From NCBI GenBank assembly GCA_031551965.1, contig JAVBMW010000035.1:26281-90280 (forward strand): 64,000 nucleotides of DNA. The letters are read 5' to 3'. The first letter of the stretch is position 1, and every line of letters starts with the position of its first letter. The notes beneath the pieces are model-generated. The model was not told the DNA's origin, did no database searches, and was given only the letters and a program-made list of their open reading frames with translations. The position numbers and the translations under genes were made by a program. Positions 51,844 through 61,439 of this stretch are shown in pieces. The stretch comes from CALVGQ01 sp031551965 (GTDB lineage Bacteria > Bacillota_I > Bacilli_A > Erysipelotrichales > Erysipelotrichaceae).

Positions 51844-52260
51844 ATGAAAGCAGTATTGTTAGTAAGCCATGGCGAAATGGCAAAAGGTATGTGTGATTCC
51901 GCAAGTTTATTTTTAGGAGATAACATAGAAAAGCTGGATTATTGTTGCCTGAAGGCATCAGATAACCCTGAAGATTTTGGTGATATAATTTTAACTAAAA
52001 TCAATGAAATGAATTCAGAAGACGGTGTGATTGTATTTGCGGATCTTCTAGGAGGATCTCCATTTAATCAAGCAATTCAGCATGTGATGACAAAAGAAAA
52101 TATAGAACTAATCAGTGGGATGAATTTTCCGATGTTACTGGAACTATTAAGTAGTAGAATGTTTAGTGATCCGGATTTATCAAGTTTAGTCGAAACAGGA
52201 AAAAATGGCATCATTGATGCTAGGAATTATTTACAAACTATGCAGGATGATGATGAATGA
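51844..52260 (+). CDS. PTS mannose-family IIA component (set B)
   Basis: A 138-residue EIIA with phosphorylated His9 in VSHGEMAKGM and the second signature VFADLLGGSPFNQAI. It starts directly at the deacetylase stop (TAGATG) with AGGAGG inside the preceding gene. It completes PTS set B and ends the operon. Confidence 0.92.
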   Translation: MKAVLLVSHGEMAKGMCDSASLFLGDNIEKLDYCCLKASDNPEDFGDIILTKINEMNSEDGVIVFADLLGGSPFNQAIQHVMTKENIELISGMNFPMLLELLSSRMFSDPDLSSLVETGKNGIIDARNYLQTMQDDDE

Positions 52261-52297
52261 AAACACAAATTATAGTTCTATTCAACCCAATACAAGC

Positions 52298-52320
52298 AAA
52301 GAATAAAAATTCTTTTTTTA
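52298..52320 (+). terminator. Terminator of PTS operon B
   Basis: AAAGAAT pairs with ATTCTTT around four As, followed by Ts. Confidence 0.72.
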
Positions 52321-52398
52321 CTTCCTTTAATAACCATTTTTAGAATTAAATAGAACTAATAAATTTAATATAATTTGTGTAAAGAGAAGAGGGATAGT

Positions 52399-53778
52399 TT
52401 GGAAACAACAATGAAAAAAAGTGTTGGGATGGATCTAACACAAGGAAAAGTGTTGAAAACGTTATTATTATTTGCTATGCCTATTGTGTTGACTAATTTG
52501 ATTCAACAATTATATTCTATGGTTGATTTAATGGTTGTAGGTCACTGGGTAGGTAATATTGGAACTGTAGGGGTTGCTACTGGTGGTGAAATTGCAGATT
52601 TGGCAACACCAATAGCGATGGGATTTTCAACAGCGGGGCAGATTTATATATCTCAACTCGCTGGAGCAAAAGATGAAAAAAGAAGCAAAGAAACAATAGG
52701 AACACTCTTAACAATGATGCTTTTGATGTCAGTTATATGTTCATTCTTTACAATTATATTTTATAAGCCATTATTAAATTTACTTAATTGTCCAATCGAG
52801 GCAATGGGTCAAGCATCATCTTATATGATTATTACTGCAATTGGTTTACCTTTTGTGTTTGGCTATAATGCAGTATGTGGTATTTTGCGAGGCCTTGGTG
52901 AATCAAAGAAACCAATGTACTTTATCATTATTGCGGCATTTATTAATATTATTGCGGATTTATTATTTGTGGTTGTATTTAAATGGGAAGCTGCTGGAAC
53001 TGCATGGGCAACAATTCTATCTCAGTTTGGTTCATTTGCTGCAGCATTCTATTATATGTATGTAAATCGTGACCATTTTGAATTTGAATTAAATACTTCT
53101 TATTTTAAAATCAATAAAGAGCATATGTTTGTTTTGATGAAACTTGGAATTCCTCAAGTAGTTCGTAGTATGTTTGTAAGATTTTCAATGCTATGGGTCA
53201 ACTCAAACATTAATTCATATGGTATTGTTGTTTCAGCAACGAATAGTGTCGGCAATAAACTTAATAAGTTCTTGGAAGTATTTGTACAAGGTGTTGATGC
53301 AGCAGCCGGAGCTATGGTTGGACAAAATTTAGGTGCAAAACAACATGATCGTGCAAAAAAAGTTATTTGGACTACACTTGGATGCTGTTTAACATTTGCT
53401 ACAGTTACAAGTTTTCTAGCATTCTTTTTTTCAAGGCAACTATTCAAAATTTTCACTTCAGACGCTGCTGTAATTGAAATGAGTGTTATATATATGAGAA
53501 TTATGATAATGCATTTTTATATGTCAGCAATTACAGGTACATTTCAATCCATGGTTACAGGATCGGGATTTGTATCACTTGGATTTATCATTGGTATCTT
53601 GGATGGTGTAATTTGCCGGATTGGATTTAGTGTTTTGTTTGCATTTATTTTGGATATGGGATTTAAAGGTTTTTGGTGGGGAACTGCCTTTGCAAGAACA
53701 CTTCCAGGTCTATTGTGCTTTGTATACTTCATAAGTGGTAAATGGAAAACAAGGAAATTATTATCTGAAAAAAAATAA
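52399..53778 (+). CDS. MATE family efflux transporter
   Basis: About 459 residues with twelve hydrophobic segments. LLFAMPIVLTNLIQQLYSMV followed by DLMVVGHWVG is the classic MATE helix 1 pattern, and GILRGLGESKKPMYF and VQGVDAAAGAMVGQNLGAK are conserved loops in both halves. It would export cationic drugs or metabolites with Na+ or H+. The start is uncertain: TTG at 52399 has AGAGGG five bases upstream, whereas the ATG at 52411 has none at a good distance. A TATAAT stands at 52369-52374. Confidence 0.88.
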   Translation: METTMKKSVGMDLTQGKVLKTLLLFAMPIVLTNLIQQLYSMVDLMVVGHWVGNIGTVGVATGGEIADLATPIAMGFSTAGQIYISQLAGAKDEKRSKETIGTLLTMMLLMSVICSFFTIIFYKPLLNLLNCPIEAMGQASSYMIITAIGLPFVFGYNAVCGILRGLGESKKPMYFIIIAAFINIIADLLFVVVFKWEAAGTAWATILSQFGSFAAAFYYMYVNRDHFEFELNTSYFKINKEHMFVLMKLGIPQVVRSMFVRFSMLWVNSNINSYGIVVSATNSVGNKLNKFLEVFVQGVDAAAGAMVGQNLGAKQHDRAKKVIWTTLGCCLTFATVTSFLAFFFSRQLFKIFTSDAAVIEMSVIYMRIMIMHFYMSAITGTFQSMVTGSGFVSLGFIIGILDGVICRIGFSVLFAFILDMGFKGFWWGTAFARTLPGLLCFVYFISGKWKTRKLLSEKK

Positions 53779-53823
53779 CTTTAAACTTTTGTATAAAACC
53801 ATTTAAAACTAAAGTATTCTTAA

Positions 53824-53943
53824 TTGACACATTGTATAATTACTTTGCTTAAGGTAATTATACTTGTAGTTGAACTATTAGTTTCCATACTACAATTATA
53901 CCTGGAAAGCACTGATTTCGCCTTAGATTTCAGTGTTTTTTTT
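53824..53943 (+). ncRNA. Structured intergenic element ending in a terminator (candidate small RNA or 3' UTR)
   Basis: Between convergent genes, three stems can be drawn in a row. GTATAATTAC (53834-53843) pairs with GTAATTATAC (53854-53863). TTGTAGT pairs with ACTACAA at about 53865-53895. The GCACTGA/TCAGTGT terminator stem with eight Ts is at 53906-53943. The second arm of the first stem could instead extend the second stem through TTATACC, so two folds compete. No coding frame fits. It may be the 3' end of the efflux mRNA or a separate RNA; no convincing promoter was found. Confidence 0.35.
53906..53943 (+). terminator. Terminator downstream of the MATE gene
   Basis: AAAGCACTGA pairs with TCAGTGTTTT (one wobble), followed by Ts. 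Confidence 0.75.
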
Positions 53944-53956
53944 ACTTTTTTATATC

Positions 53957-54012
53957 AAAAAAGAAGATACTTTTGAGACTTAATTATTCTCTTTGTATCT
54001 TCTCGTTTTTTT
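53957..54012. terminator. Long bidirectional hairpin between convergent genes
   Basis: AGAAGATAC (53962-53970) pairs perfectly with GTATCTTCT (53995-54003) around a 24-base loop. Ts follow on the plus side (54005-54012) and As precede on the other, so it can end transcripts from both directions. Confidence 0.65.
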
Positions 54013-54048
54013 AGATGCATTAACGATTTATTTCGTTTCAGCCCCTAA

Positions 54049-54900
54049 CTATTTTGTAATGAAATTATACATGTCTCCAGATTGAATGAATTGAGCAGGG
54101 ATATGTTCTCCAAGTGCGGCATCTAAATAATTAAGCATATATTTCATACCAGGCTCTTCGACATTGAAATGCCCAACGGCTAAGACTACTTTTGGAGTAC
54201 CACACATACCACTGTCGCGGATGTATTCACTAACGGTATAATCAATGATTTCTAAACTGATTAAGCAATCAATATTTTCTTTATCAACCTTTTTGATGAC
54301 TTCTTTGTCGATTTCTCCCATAATGTGAGAAGATATCATTACTTTTTTAATCGGTGTATTTAAATTACCAATTACTTTGATTCCATTTAACTTTAATTTG
54401 TTTATTAGCTCTTGACCTAACTGCTTTGCATTAGTTTCTGGGAATTCGAAAATCATAGGTCGTTTTACTTCGCAACTTAAATAATTTTCCCAATCGAGTT
54501 CTTTCATTAAACCAAAGAAGATACCATCGACATATTGATTGTACATTGGAATTCCAGAATGAATGTAATCATGATCTCGCCATACTACAATGCCGGTTTC
54601 ATCAAGAAGAGCTTTTTTAGCTGCAAAAGTTTTATTTTCTGATTCTTCTAACCACTCGGTATGATCACCACGATAGTAGAATAAAGCTTCATGACAGATG
54701 ATTAAATTTGCTCCCGCAGCATGTGCTTTTCTGATCACATCCATAGATGCCCAACATGTTGTAACGATACCTGTACATTCTTGTTCGGGATTGCCGTATA
54801 AGATTTTGTCACGTGTTGTTGACTCATCAATTGGTTTTCCATTAAATCCAATACCACCATGATAAGCTTTCATCTTTGAGATTACTTCAATTATTTTCAT
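54049..54900 (-). CDS. Nif3-like dinuclear metal center protein
   Basis: A 283-residue protein of the NIF3/YqfO family. GIVTTCWASMDVIRKAHAAG followed by ANLIICHEALF carries the first metal ligand histidine, and the C-terminal GHFNVEEPGMKYM carries the last His and Glu. These hexameric proteins bind two metals and are proposed to act as hydrolases or GTP-cyclohydrolase-like enzymes, but the function is not settled. It has no trpS/sigA neighbours as in other Firmicutes and is transcribed alone on the minus strand. Confidence 0.82.
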   Translation of the reverse strand: MKIIEVISKMKAYHGGIGFNGKPIDESTTRDKILYGNPEQECTGIVTTCWASMDVIRKAHAAGANLIICHEALFYYRGDHTEWLEESENKTFAAKKALLDETGIVVWRDHDYIHSGIPMYNQYVDGIFFGLMKELDWENYLSCEVKRPMIFEFPETNAKQLGQELINKLKLNGIKVIGNLNTPIKKVMISSHIMGEIDKEVIKKVDKENIDCLISLEIIDYTVSEYIRDSGMCGTPKVVLAVGHFNVEEPGMKYMLNYLDAALGEHIPAQFIQSGDMYNFITK

Positions 54901-55134
54901 TTGATTACCTCAAACTTTCTATCTCTATTTTAAAATGAAATTAAGCAATATTCAATTCAATAATTTACCGTAAATAGAGGAAGTAATTTTGCTTAAAATT
55001 AATGTTTGAGTGGATTATCAAAAAAAATGAATAATATTAAAGAAAATCCATATAAAATTAGCTTGTTTTTGGTAAAAATTAACTAAGTTAATAGTTATAA
55101 ATCTGTTTAAAAACTATGATAAAATATAAAATAA

Positions 55135-55143
55135 TGCTATAAT
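55135..55143 (+). promoter_or_regulatory. Extended -10 promoter of the envelope operon
   Basis: TGCTATAAT, identical to the pyr promoter core, lies 20 bases before the ATG at 55163. No good -35 box is visible. The rest of the 260-base gap upstream is A/T-rich, and I see nothing else in it. Confidence 0.55.
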
Positions 55144-55162
55144 ACTGAAGAGGTGTGACGTT

Positions 55163-56161
55163 ATGAAAAAAAAGATTAACATTGACCCAAAAGTTATTTA
55201 TGTCGGCTTAGCTAGTATACTGGTTGTCGTTCTTATATTTGTATCTGTAAAATTTTACAATTCTTTTGTTCAATCACAAGATGTTGAGCCTACGCCAACA
55301 GCTACGATACAAACAGAAGGTAATCAAACAAAACCAGATCAAATTGAAGATACAAGCCAAGTTAAAGTGGATGTAGTTGACTATACGGTCTACAACTTAT
55401 CAGAAGTTGATTTTAAATTTGTAATTGCAAGAGTTCGTGTAAAAGCTAGCACAGCGATCAATATGGATTTAAGTGGTTTTAAAACAAGTGAAGGAATTAG
55501 TTTAAATCAGGTAGATTCTTATATCTCAAAGTTAGAGGACAAAGCTCTATTCTTAGGTAAACAAAATGTTTGGTATGAGATTGTTTCTAGTGAGAATTCA
55601 ACAATTTCCAGTATTTTCATTCCATTAAAGGATAAAAAGAGTGATTCAGTAAGTGTTTCTCTTAACTTTGGTAACAACAAAGATTTAGTATTTGATTTAT
55701 CAAATGCAACTGGTAAGAAGGCAAGCCTGGAATATCAATCAGATGATGTGATCACAGATGGAAAGACTTATCAAATGAAAGTATCAAATGCCTATAAAAT
55801 CACAGGTGAAACAATTACACGTAAATATCCAAGTGGAACTACTGAGGAATATATAGTTGGTTCTACTTCAGAAATGCACGCATTTAAAGTTGAAGCAGTA
55901 TCATTATGGGGAGAAAAGGTAATCATTGAAAGTGCTTATTATACGGTAACTGAAACAGGAGAAACCTTTGAGGCATTTAATGGACAGTTCTCAACAGAGA
56001 AGAGTGAAAATCTAATAGGTAAAACAATTACTAATACAGGTTCAGGAGTGTTATTCTTTGAAACATTAAATCCTAACCAAAGTCCGATCAAGTATAAAGG
56101 TGTATTAAAATTAAAAATTCAAGGACAAGACAACTATATTGTGATCAATGTAGATATGTAA
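55163..56161 (+). CDS. Membrane-anchored extracellular protein of unknown family
   Basis: A 332-residue protein. An N-terminal anchor (VIYVGLASILVVVLIFVSVKF) follows a lysine-rich start. A Thr/Pro/Gln linker (about 42-65) comes next, then a beta-rich ectodomain with alternating hydrophobic residues. No enzymatic motif is visible. It lies 19 bases upstream of a GH73 glucosaminidase gene with a shared promoter, so a role in wall turnover or anchoring of that enzyme is plausible. Confidence 0.6.
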   Translation: MKKKINIDPKVIYVGLASILVVVLIFVSVKFYNSFVQSQDVEPTPTATIQTEGNQTKPDQIEDTSQVKVDVVDYTVYNLSEVDFKFVIARVRVKASTAINMDLSGFKTSEGISLNQVDSYISKLEDKALFLGKQNVWYEIVSSENSTISSIFIPLKDKKSDSVSVSLNFGNNKDLVFDLSNATGKKASLEYQSDDVITDGKTYQMKVSNAYKITGETITRKYPSGTTEEYIVGSTSEMHAFKVEAVSLWGEKVIIESAYYTVTETGETFEAFNGQFSTEKSENLIGKTITNTGSGVLFFETLNPNQSPIKYKGVLKLKIQGQDNYIVINVDM

Positions 56162-56180
56162 TTTAGGGAGGAAAACAAAG

Positions 56181-59100
56181 ATGAGTAAGATACTAAAAAC
56201 TATTTTAGCTGTGATACTTGCTAGTTCAGTTGTTTTTATCATGCCTAAAACAGTTTTAGAAGTTGAAGCAGCAACGGGTTGTAGTGGTTCATATGAAGTT
56301 GCGACTATCAATGATGATGGATCTTTTAATAAAGTAGATTGTAAGTCAAATTTTGCGGATGCAAAAGCGTTGATGAAAACTTTGGGTGATGATGCAGTTG
56401 TCCGCCATGAACAAAGCTATTCACCAACTCAAATCATTGCGATGAATTCAGGGATTGTTTATTCATATCCTGTAAGAAGTGATTCGCAAACATTAATTAT
56501 ATATGGTAATTTAGAAATGAGTTCAAGCGCTAAACAAACCTATATTATGAAACATCGTGAAATGACATTTAGTTCAGCGGAATCTTATGATGGAGCAGGT
56601 AATGGAAAAATCAAAGTTCAAGTCAATGGATTTATCGGTTATGTATTATTGAAAAATGTTGACCTTGTACCAATGAAATTTATTACCAATGGTATAAAAA
56701 TCACTTTGGGTGGTCGAGATGTAACTAGTGAAAATGAACAACCATTTACATTAAATGTTAAACAATCTCATTACACCGTTGTACAAAATGGAAATTATAA
56801 AGATTTGGTTTATAAAGCTTATTCTGGATTTAACACAACTGAATATTCTTATGTTGTCGGTAAAGCGGCAGATTGGATGAGTGTTGGAGGTATTTATTAT
56901 AGCTGGGATAATTGCAATTTCTATTCTGATCGTAAATATGCAAATTATGTAGGAACTTATTATAATTATTATCAGTTTTTACCATTCAGAAGTAAAACTA
57001 ATATAAGTGCTGACACATTCAATAGTTTCTTGTATAAGGTAAAAAAGACTACAGCGAAACCTTCTGGAAATACAATTAACTCACTGGCAGAAAATGAGTC
57101 TCAATTATATAATGAAGGTCAAACTTTTATTGATGCTCAAAATACATATGGAATGAATGCTTTATTAACTTACGCTATGGCTTGTCATGAATCAACCTAT
57201 GGGAGAAGTAAATATGCAGTCGAAAAAAATAACTTATTTGGTTGGAATGCAGTAGATTCAAATCCTGATAATGCAAAAGCATTTAATTCGATTTATCAAG
57301 CGATCACAGAACATATGGGTGTCAATTTACGTGGATTAGCAGATACAATAGATGCTCGTTTCTTTGCGGATCATCTGGGAAATAAAGGGTCAGGGTTTAA
57401 CGTGAAATATGCTTCAGATCCATATTGGGGAGCATCGATTGCGGCACTTGCTTATGAAATTGACAAATTTGCGAATGGTTATAACGGTAATTTAACAGAT
57501 AATAGCGTATATACATTAGGAGTTATTTCTAATGATGCCAACGTGCCATTTAAAAAAGAAGCTAATTCTGGTTCTGGAACTTTGTTTAATTCAACTTTTG
57601 GAAATGGTTATCAAAAAAACTTTATGGTTATCATTTTAAATCAAACAAATGATTGGTATCAGGTGCAATTAACTAATGGACTATATTCTAATGGAAGTTT
57701 AATAACTCATCGTGATAATGGACAATCAACTGGTGGAAATATCAATGGACTAATTCCATATGATTTTAATTTAAGTAGAGGCTATTTAGCTACAAACCAA
57801 GTGACTCTAGTAAATAAAAACAATACACCTGTTACCCCTCCATCAACTGAAGGTACTGTGCCAACTGGAAATGCAGTATCTACAGTTACTAAGTTTGAAT
57901 GGAATGGCGATAAATTATCGATTGCTGGTCAATCCTATCGTCCAGGAATTTATGTAACAAGTGAAAATACAATTACACAAACTTTAAAAATTGAGAATCA
58001 ATATCTTGAAGGAGCTAGTATTCAGTTATCGGCAACCCTTGCTGGAAAAGATCAATCTAGTTTCAGTAAGACAGATATTGACTTAAGTAGTTTGGCTATC
58101 GGTACATATACTTTCAAACTATCTAGTTCTTATAGCAAATACACTGCTTATAACAATTCATTCTATGTTCCAAGTGTTACTCTTCCTGCAAAGAAAGATA
58201 TTGGAAATAAAACGTATGTATTTAAAGTAGAGAATAATGTTGTCAAGTTGGTTGTTTCTAAAAAATTGCAAGTCGAGGTAGAGGCTATTTATGCAATAGA
58301 TCAATTTGAGTGGACTAACAAAGACGAGTTGTTTATAAAAGGTGTCGGATTAATACAAGGAATAGATAATAGTAATTTATCTAAAATTACAAAGTATTTA
58401 GATATCATTAATATAGAAACGAAAGAAGTTGTTAAATCTGTTGTGTTAGATTCATTGGATATCAGCAAAAATATGTTTGACGGTTTTGATTACAAATATG
58501 GTTGGTTCTCAGGAAATATTAATATTCAGGATTTACCTGTTGCAGAATATCGTTTTGTATTACGTTTTAAAGTTGATGATATTGAAAAGTCAAAAAACTT
58601 AATTGATACAGATAAATCATTGATTCCTGAAAAGAAACAGTTAACAAGCAGTATAGACAATAATCAATATTATTATACACTTTTACAAAATACTGATTAT
58701 AGTTATAGATATGAGTTGAAGATAACAAAAAATGATGTTTCTGTTATTTCTGTTGATCCGCTTCCTACTAGACGAACTCCAGTTGTTGGATTCGACAAAA
58801 TTGAAATAGTTGAAGCTACAGATAAAATCATATTTGTTTTAGATGGTTTAGCTTATATTCGTAATGCTGATTTTAAATCTCAAGAAAATGTTAAATATAG
58901 TTTAATACTAGATAATGAAAGTGCTGGTGTCTCTGAAGAAGAACTTACTACAAAAAAATGCTCAGTTGACTATCAAAAAAGATATAACTCAACATATGAT
59001 TTAAATTATATTTGTTTTGAAGGGCAAATCGATATTACCAATTTTGAAAATGGTAAATATAATCTTTATATAAAAATTGATGATAATTCTAGCTCTGGAA

Positions 59101-59237
59101 AGCATTACACTGATTTAGGCGAAATTAAGACAGATTATGATACAATTAATTTTAGTTTAAGTAATCTCGAAAAGGTATTTAATCTTAAATCAGGAGGATT
59201 AAGAGGTAAAATCAACCTTATTATCAGCAAAAAATAA
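56181..59237 (+). CDS. Secreted GH73 endo-beta-N-acetylglucosaminidase
   Basis: A 1018-residue peptidoglycan hydrolase. A signal peptide (MSKILKTILAVILASSVVFI, cleavage near VEAATG) precedes two N-terminal beta domains of SH3/LysM-like size. The catalytic GH73 domain (about 305-425) shows ALLTYAMACHESTYGRSKYA with Glu337 as the catalytic acid and KNNLFGWNA downstream. The C-terminal 450 residues are repeated beta-rich modules, each starting near FEWNGDKL or FEWTNKDEL, likely wall- or sugar-binding. The ribosome site is GGGAGG. It probably splits daughter cell walls. Confidence 0.83.
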   Translation: MSKILKTILAVILASSVVFIMPKTVLEVEAATGCSGSYEVATINDDGSFNKVDCKSNFADAKALMKTLGDDAVVRHEQSYSPTQIIAMNSGIVYSYPVRSDSQTLIIYGNLEMSSSAKQTYIMKHREMTFSSAESYDGAGNGKIKVQVNGFIGYVLLKNVDLVPMKFITNGIKITLGGRDVTSENEQPFTLNVKQSHYTVVQNGNYKDLVYKAYSGFNTTEYSYVVGKAADWMSVGGIYYSWDNCNFYSDRKYANYVGTYYNYYQFLPFRSKTNISADTFNSFLYKVKKTTAKPSGNTINSLAENESQLYNEGQTFIDAQNTYGMNALLTYAMACHESTYGRSKYAVEKNNLFGWNAVDSNPDNAKAFNSIYQAITEHMGVNLRGLADTIDARFFADHLGNKGSGFNVKYASDPYWGASIAALAYEIDKFANGYNGNLTDNSVYTLGVISNDANVPFKKEANSGSGTLFNSTFGNGYQKNFMVIILNQTNDWYQVQLTNGLYSNGSLITHRDNGQSTGGNINGLIPYDFNLSRGYLATNQVTLVNKNNTPVTPPSTEGTVPTGNAVSTVTKFEWNGDKLSIAGQSYRPGIYVTSENTITQTLKIENQYLEGASIQLSATLAGKDQSSFSKTDIDLSSLAIGTYTFKLSSSYSKYTAYNNSFYVPSVTLPAKKDIGNKTYVFKVENNVVKLVVSKKLQVEVEAIYAIDQFEWTNKDELFIKGVGLIQGIDNSNLSKITKYLDIINIETKEVVKSVVLDSLDISKNMFDGFDYKYGWFSGNINIQDLPVAEYRFVLRFKVDDIEKSKNLIDTDKSLIPEKKQLTSSIDNNQYYYTLLQNTDYSYRYELKITKNDVSVISVDPLPTRRTPVVGFDKIEIVEATDKIIFVLDGLAYIRNADFKSQENVKYSLILDNESAGVSEEELTTKKCSVDYQKRYNSTYDLNYICFEGQIDITNFENGKYNLYIKIDDNSSSGKHYTDLGEIKTDYDTINFSLSNLEKVFNLKSGGLRGKINLIISKK

Positions 59238-59282
59238 AAGTATATAAAAAATGCCTTTTAAAGGTGTTTAGAAACAAAAAGA

Positions 59283-59323
59283 GGTAGTCAAGTATGTAAT
59301 TATACAACTTGACTATCTTTTTT
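59283..59323 (+). terminator. Terminator after the glucosaminidase gene
   Basis: GGTAGTCAAG pairs with CTTGACTATC (one wobble) and is followed by six Ts. Confidence 0.8.
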
Positions 59324-59376
59324 CAGCTTTACATAGAAAGACTAATTTATCTTTTCGTGAAAAATAAAAAATTTAT

Positions 59377-59408
59377 AAAAAGGTACATTTCATTAACTGA
59401 AATGTACC
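59377..59408 (-). terminator. Terminator of the PASTA protein gene
   Basis: On the minus strand GGTACATTTCA pairs perfectly with TGAAATGTACC, followed by Ts. Confidence 0.82.
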
Positions 59409-59429
59409 ATATAGTTGAAATGATTCGAT

Positions 59430-61439
59430 TTAATCGCATGCACCTGATGAAATTACAATTGTAATTTTCTCATTAGATTTATAAGTTTTAGGTGCACTTG
59501 AAAGTTCTTTAATATAAGTTCCGGCAGGAATACTATCAATGTTACACCCAGATTGGATAGTAACTTCAATATTTGAAAATCCCATATTAGTTAAACCAGT
59601 TTCAAATGCTGTTTTACCGGATTCCGCAGAAGTTGTTTTATTCCAAGATTTTAAATCATATTCATTAAGTGTAATATCAGTAATTTGTTCAGGTCCTCTT
59701 GATACAGTTAGCTTGATTGATGATCCATTTGCCACTGTAGTACCTTCTGCTACACTTTGTGCTGTGACTTGTCCTAGTGGAACGCTACTATAGTTTGCTT
59801 CAGTTTCAACTGTAACATTTAAACCATCGATACTACATGATGATCCTCCGCAAGGATTTTGGCTACCAATATATTTCTTTACGGTTACACCTTTACCCTT
59901 AGAAACTGTACAAGTTACGGTTTTACCCGAGATGCTACATGACACCGTATTTCCACTTGCGATCGTATCATGCCAAACTTTATTTCCTTTTACGAGTTGT
60001 TGCCATCCAGCTTCAAGGGCATTGGCAGTGGATATAATCCCTTGTGCTTCTGATACTGTTTTGTTTTCAAATTCAGTGTTACTAGGATTGTATGGACCTT
60101 TGGAAGTGACATAGTTAATTAATGTTCCTTCAGTCTTTGATCCTGTATCATTTCTTACAATTAAGCCAGAAGCCAAATCATTGTATACTTCAGATTTTGC
60201 TCCTAGTTTAAGATTTAGACCAGTAATATAAGTTGTAAAGTCTGCTACTGATTTACCTTTTTGATCTGTTACAGTTACTAATTTTGCAGTAGCTACTGAT
60301 ACAGCGATATTTCCTTTTAATTTAACAGTTTCAGTTTTTGCAGGTGAAGTTTTCACAATCACTCCAGCAGCTTTAGTAGAAGTTGTATCTTGAACTAAGG
60401 TATAAGTAATGTAATTCGCTTTATCATAAATTGATTTATTAGTTGTTTCGATCCAAGTTTTCACATCAGCTTCTTTTTTATCTGTGAAATCAGGGACAAC
60501 TACACTTCCTAATGACATATAAACCTTTACAGTAGTTGAAGCTGTAATATTACCACTTTTTGGTGAAGTACTGATTACTTTATCTTTTGCAGTTGAATCA
60601 GCATAATAGCTGTAATAATCGACTTTAACACTATTTTCTTTTGCCCATTTATCAACTTCATCTTTAGTTTTACCGGTTAAATCAATAAGTGAAACTGGTT
60701 CGCCACTTGAAACTATTATAGTACATTTGCTTCCAGTTAATATTTTATCACCAGCGTTGATTGATTGGCTGATTACTTTGCCTTTCTCTACAGTTGTGCT
60801 TGTCTCTTCTTTAAATGTAACAGAAATATTGTTGGTGCTTGCCCATGCCTGAACATTAGCTTTAGTTTGATCTTTAAAATCTGGCATTGTAATTTCTACT
60901 CCAGTATTTGTAGCACCAATAGATAGCGTAATAAGAATCAAATCATTTCTTTTTGCTTCAGTACCAGTTAAATTACTTTTAATGTAGAAATCTTTTTTTA
61001 TTGTCTTGTGAACTTCATATTCATAAGTAACATCAGTAAATTTATTTTCAGAGAAGAAAGTTTGAATTTCATCTTTTGTTTTATTTGTAAAATCAGGAAT
61101 CGTGACCACAAGTTCTGGATTAAAACCTTTCGAAATCACAAATGTAATTGTATCATCTTTTTTAATTAATTCTGATGAATCAACACTTTGAGAAATAACT
61201 GTATCTAATGGTATTGTTTCACTATATTCATAAATATAAATTACTTGATCATCACTAAGTTTATTAGTATCTTTCCAGCTCATTACATCATGGACCTGCA
61301 TATTAACAAAGTTTGTAACTTCTATTCCTTTAGGCTGATTAAAGAAATAATAACTAGTTAAAGCTATTGCAGATATAGTTGTTACTATTAAAACACCAAT
61401 TAAAGTTAAGGTTAATTTATTTTTTAAAATACTTTTCAT
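59430..61439 (-). CDS. PASTA-repeat surface protein without kinase domain
   Basis: A 669-residue protein. A membrane anchor at about residues 10-32 (LTLTLIGVLIVTTISAIAL) is followed by at least seven PASTA-like modules. Each has the pattern V-PDF-x(4)-KD-E then a GD/AS...TV-V-VS-G turn (ITMPDFKDQTKANVQAWAS; VVVPDFTDKKEADVKTWI). In PknB/StkP kinases such modules sense muropeptides, but here no kinase is attached. Late modules carry cysteine pairs (NPCGGSSCS, SISGKTVTC), possibly disulfides. It is convergent with the GH73 gene. It may be a wall sensor or division scaffold. Confidence 0.8.
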   Translation of the reverse strand: MKSILKNKLTLTLIGVLIVTTISAIALTSYYFFNQPKGIEVTNFVNMQVHDVMSWKDTNKLSDDQVIYIYEYSETIPLDTVISQSVDSSELIKKDDTITFVISKGFNPELVVTIPDFTNKTKDEIQTFFSENKFTDVTYEYEVHKTIKKDFYIKSNLTGTEAKRNDLILITLSIGATNTGVEITMPDFKDQTKANVQAWASTNNISVTFKEETSTTVEKGKVISQSINAGDKILTGSKCTIIVSSGEPVSLIDLTGKTKDEVDKWAKENSVKVDYYSYYADSTAKDKVISTSPKSGNITASTTVKVYMSLGSVVVPDFTDKKEADVKTWIETTNKSIYDKANYITYTLVQDTTSTKAAGVIVKTSPAKTETVKLKGNIAVSVATAKLVTVTDQKGKSVADFTTYITGLNLKLGAKSEVYNDLASGLIVRNDTGSKTEGTLINYVTSKGPYNPSNTEFENKTVSEAQGIISTANALEAGWQQLVKGNKVWHDTIASGNTVSCSISGKTVTCTVSKGKGVTVKKYIGSQNPCGGSSCSIDGLNVTVETEANYSSVPLGQVTAQSVAEGTTVANGSSIKLTVSRGPEQITDITLNEYDLKSWNKTTSAESGKTAFETGLTNMGFSNIEVTIQSGCNIDSIPAGTYIKELSSAPKTYKSNEKITIVISSGACD

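Noticed and set aside
53154..53456. A 100-codon minus-strand frame
   Set aside because: It lies opposite the MATE efflux gene, whose frame is well supported by membrane motifs.
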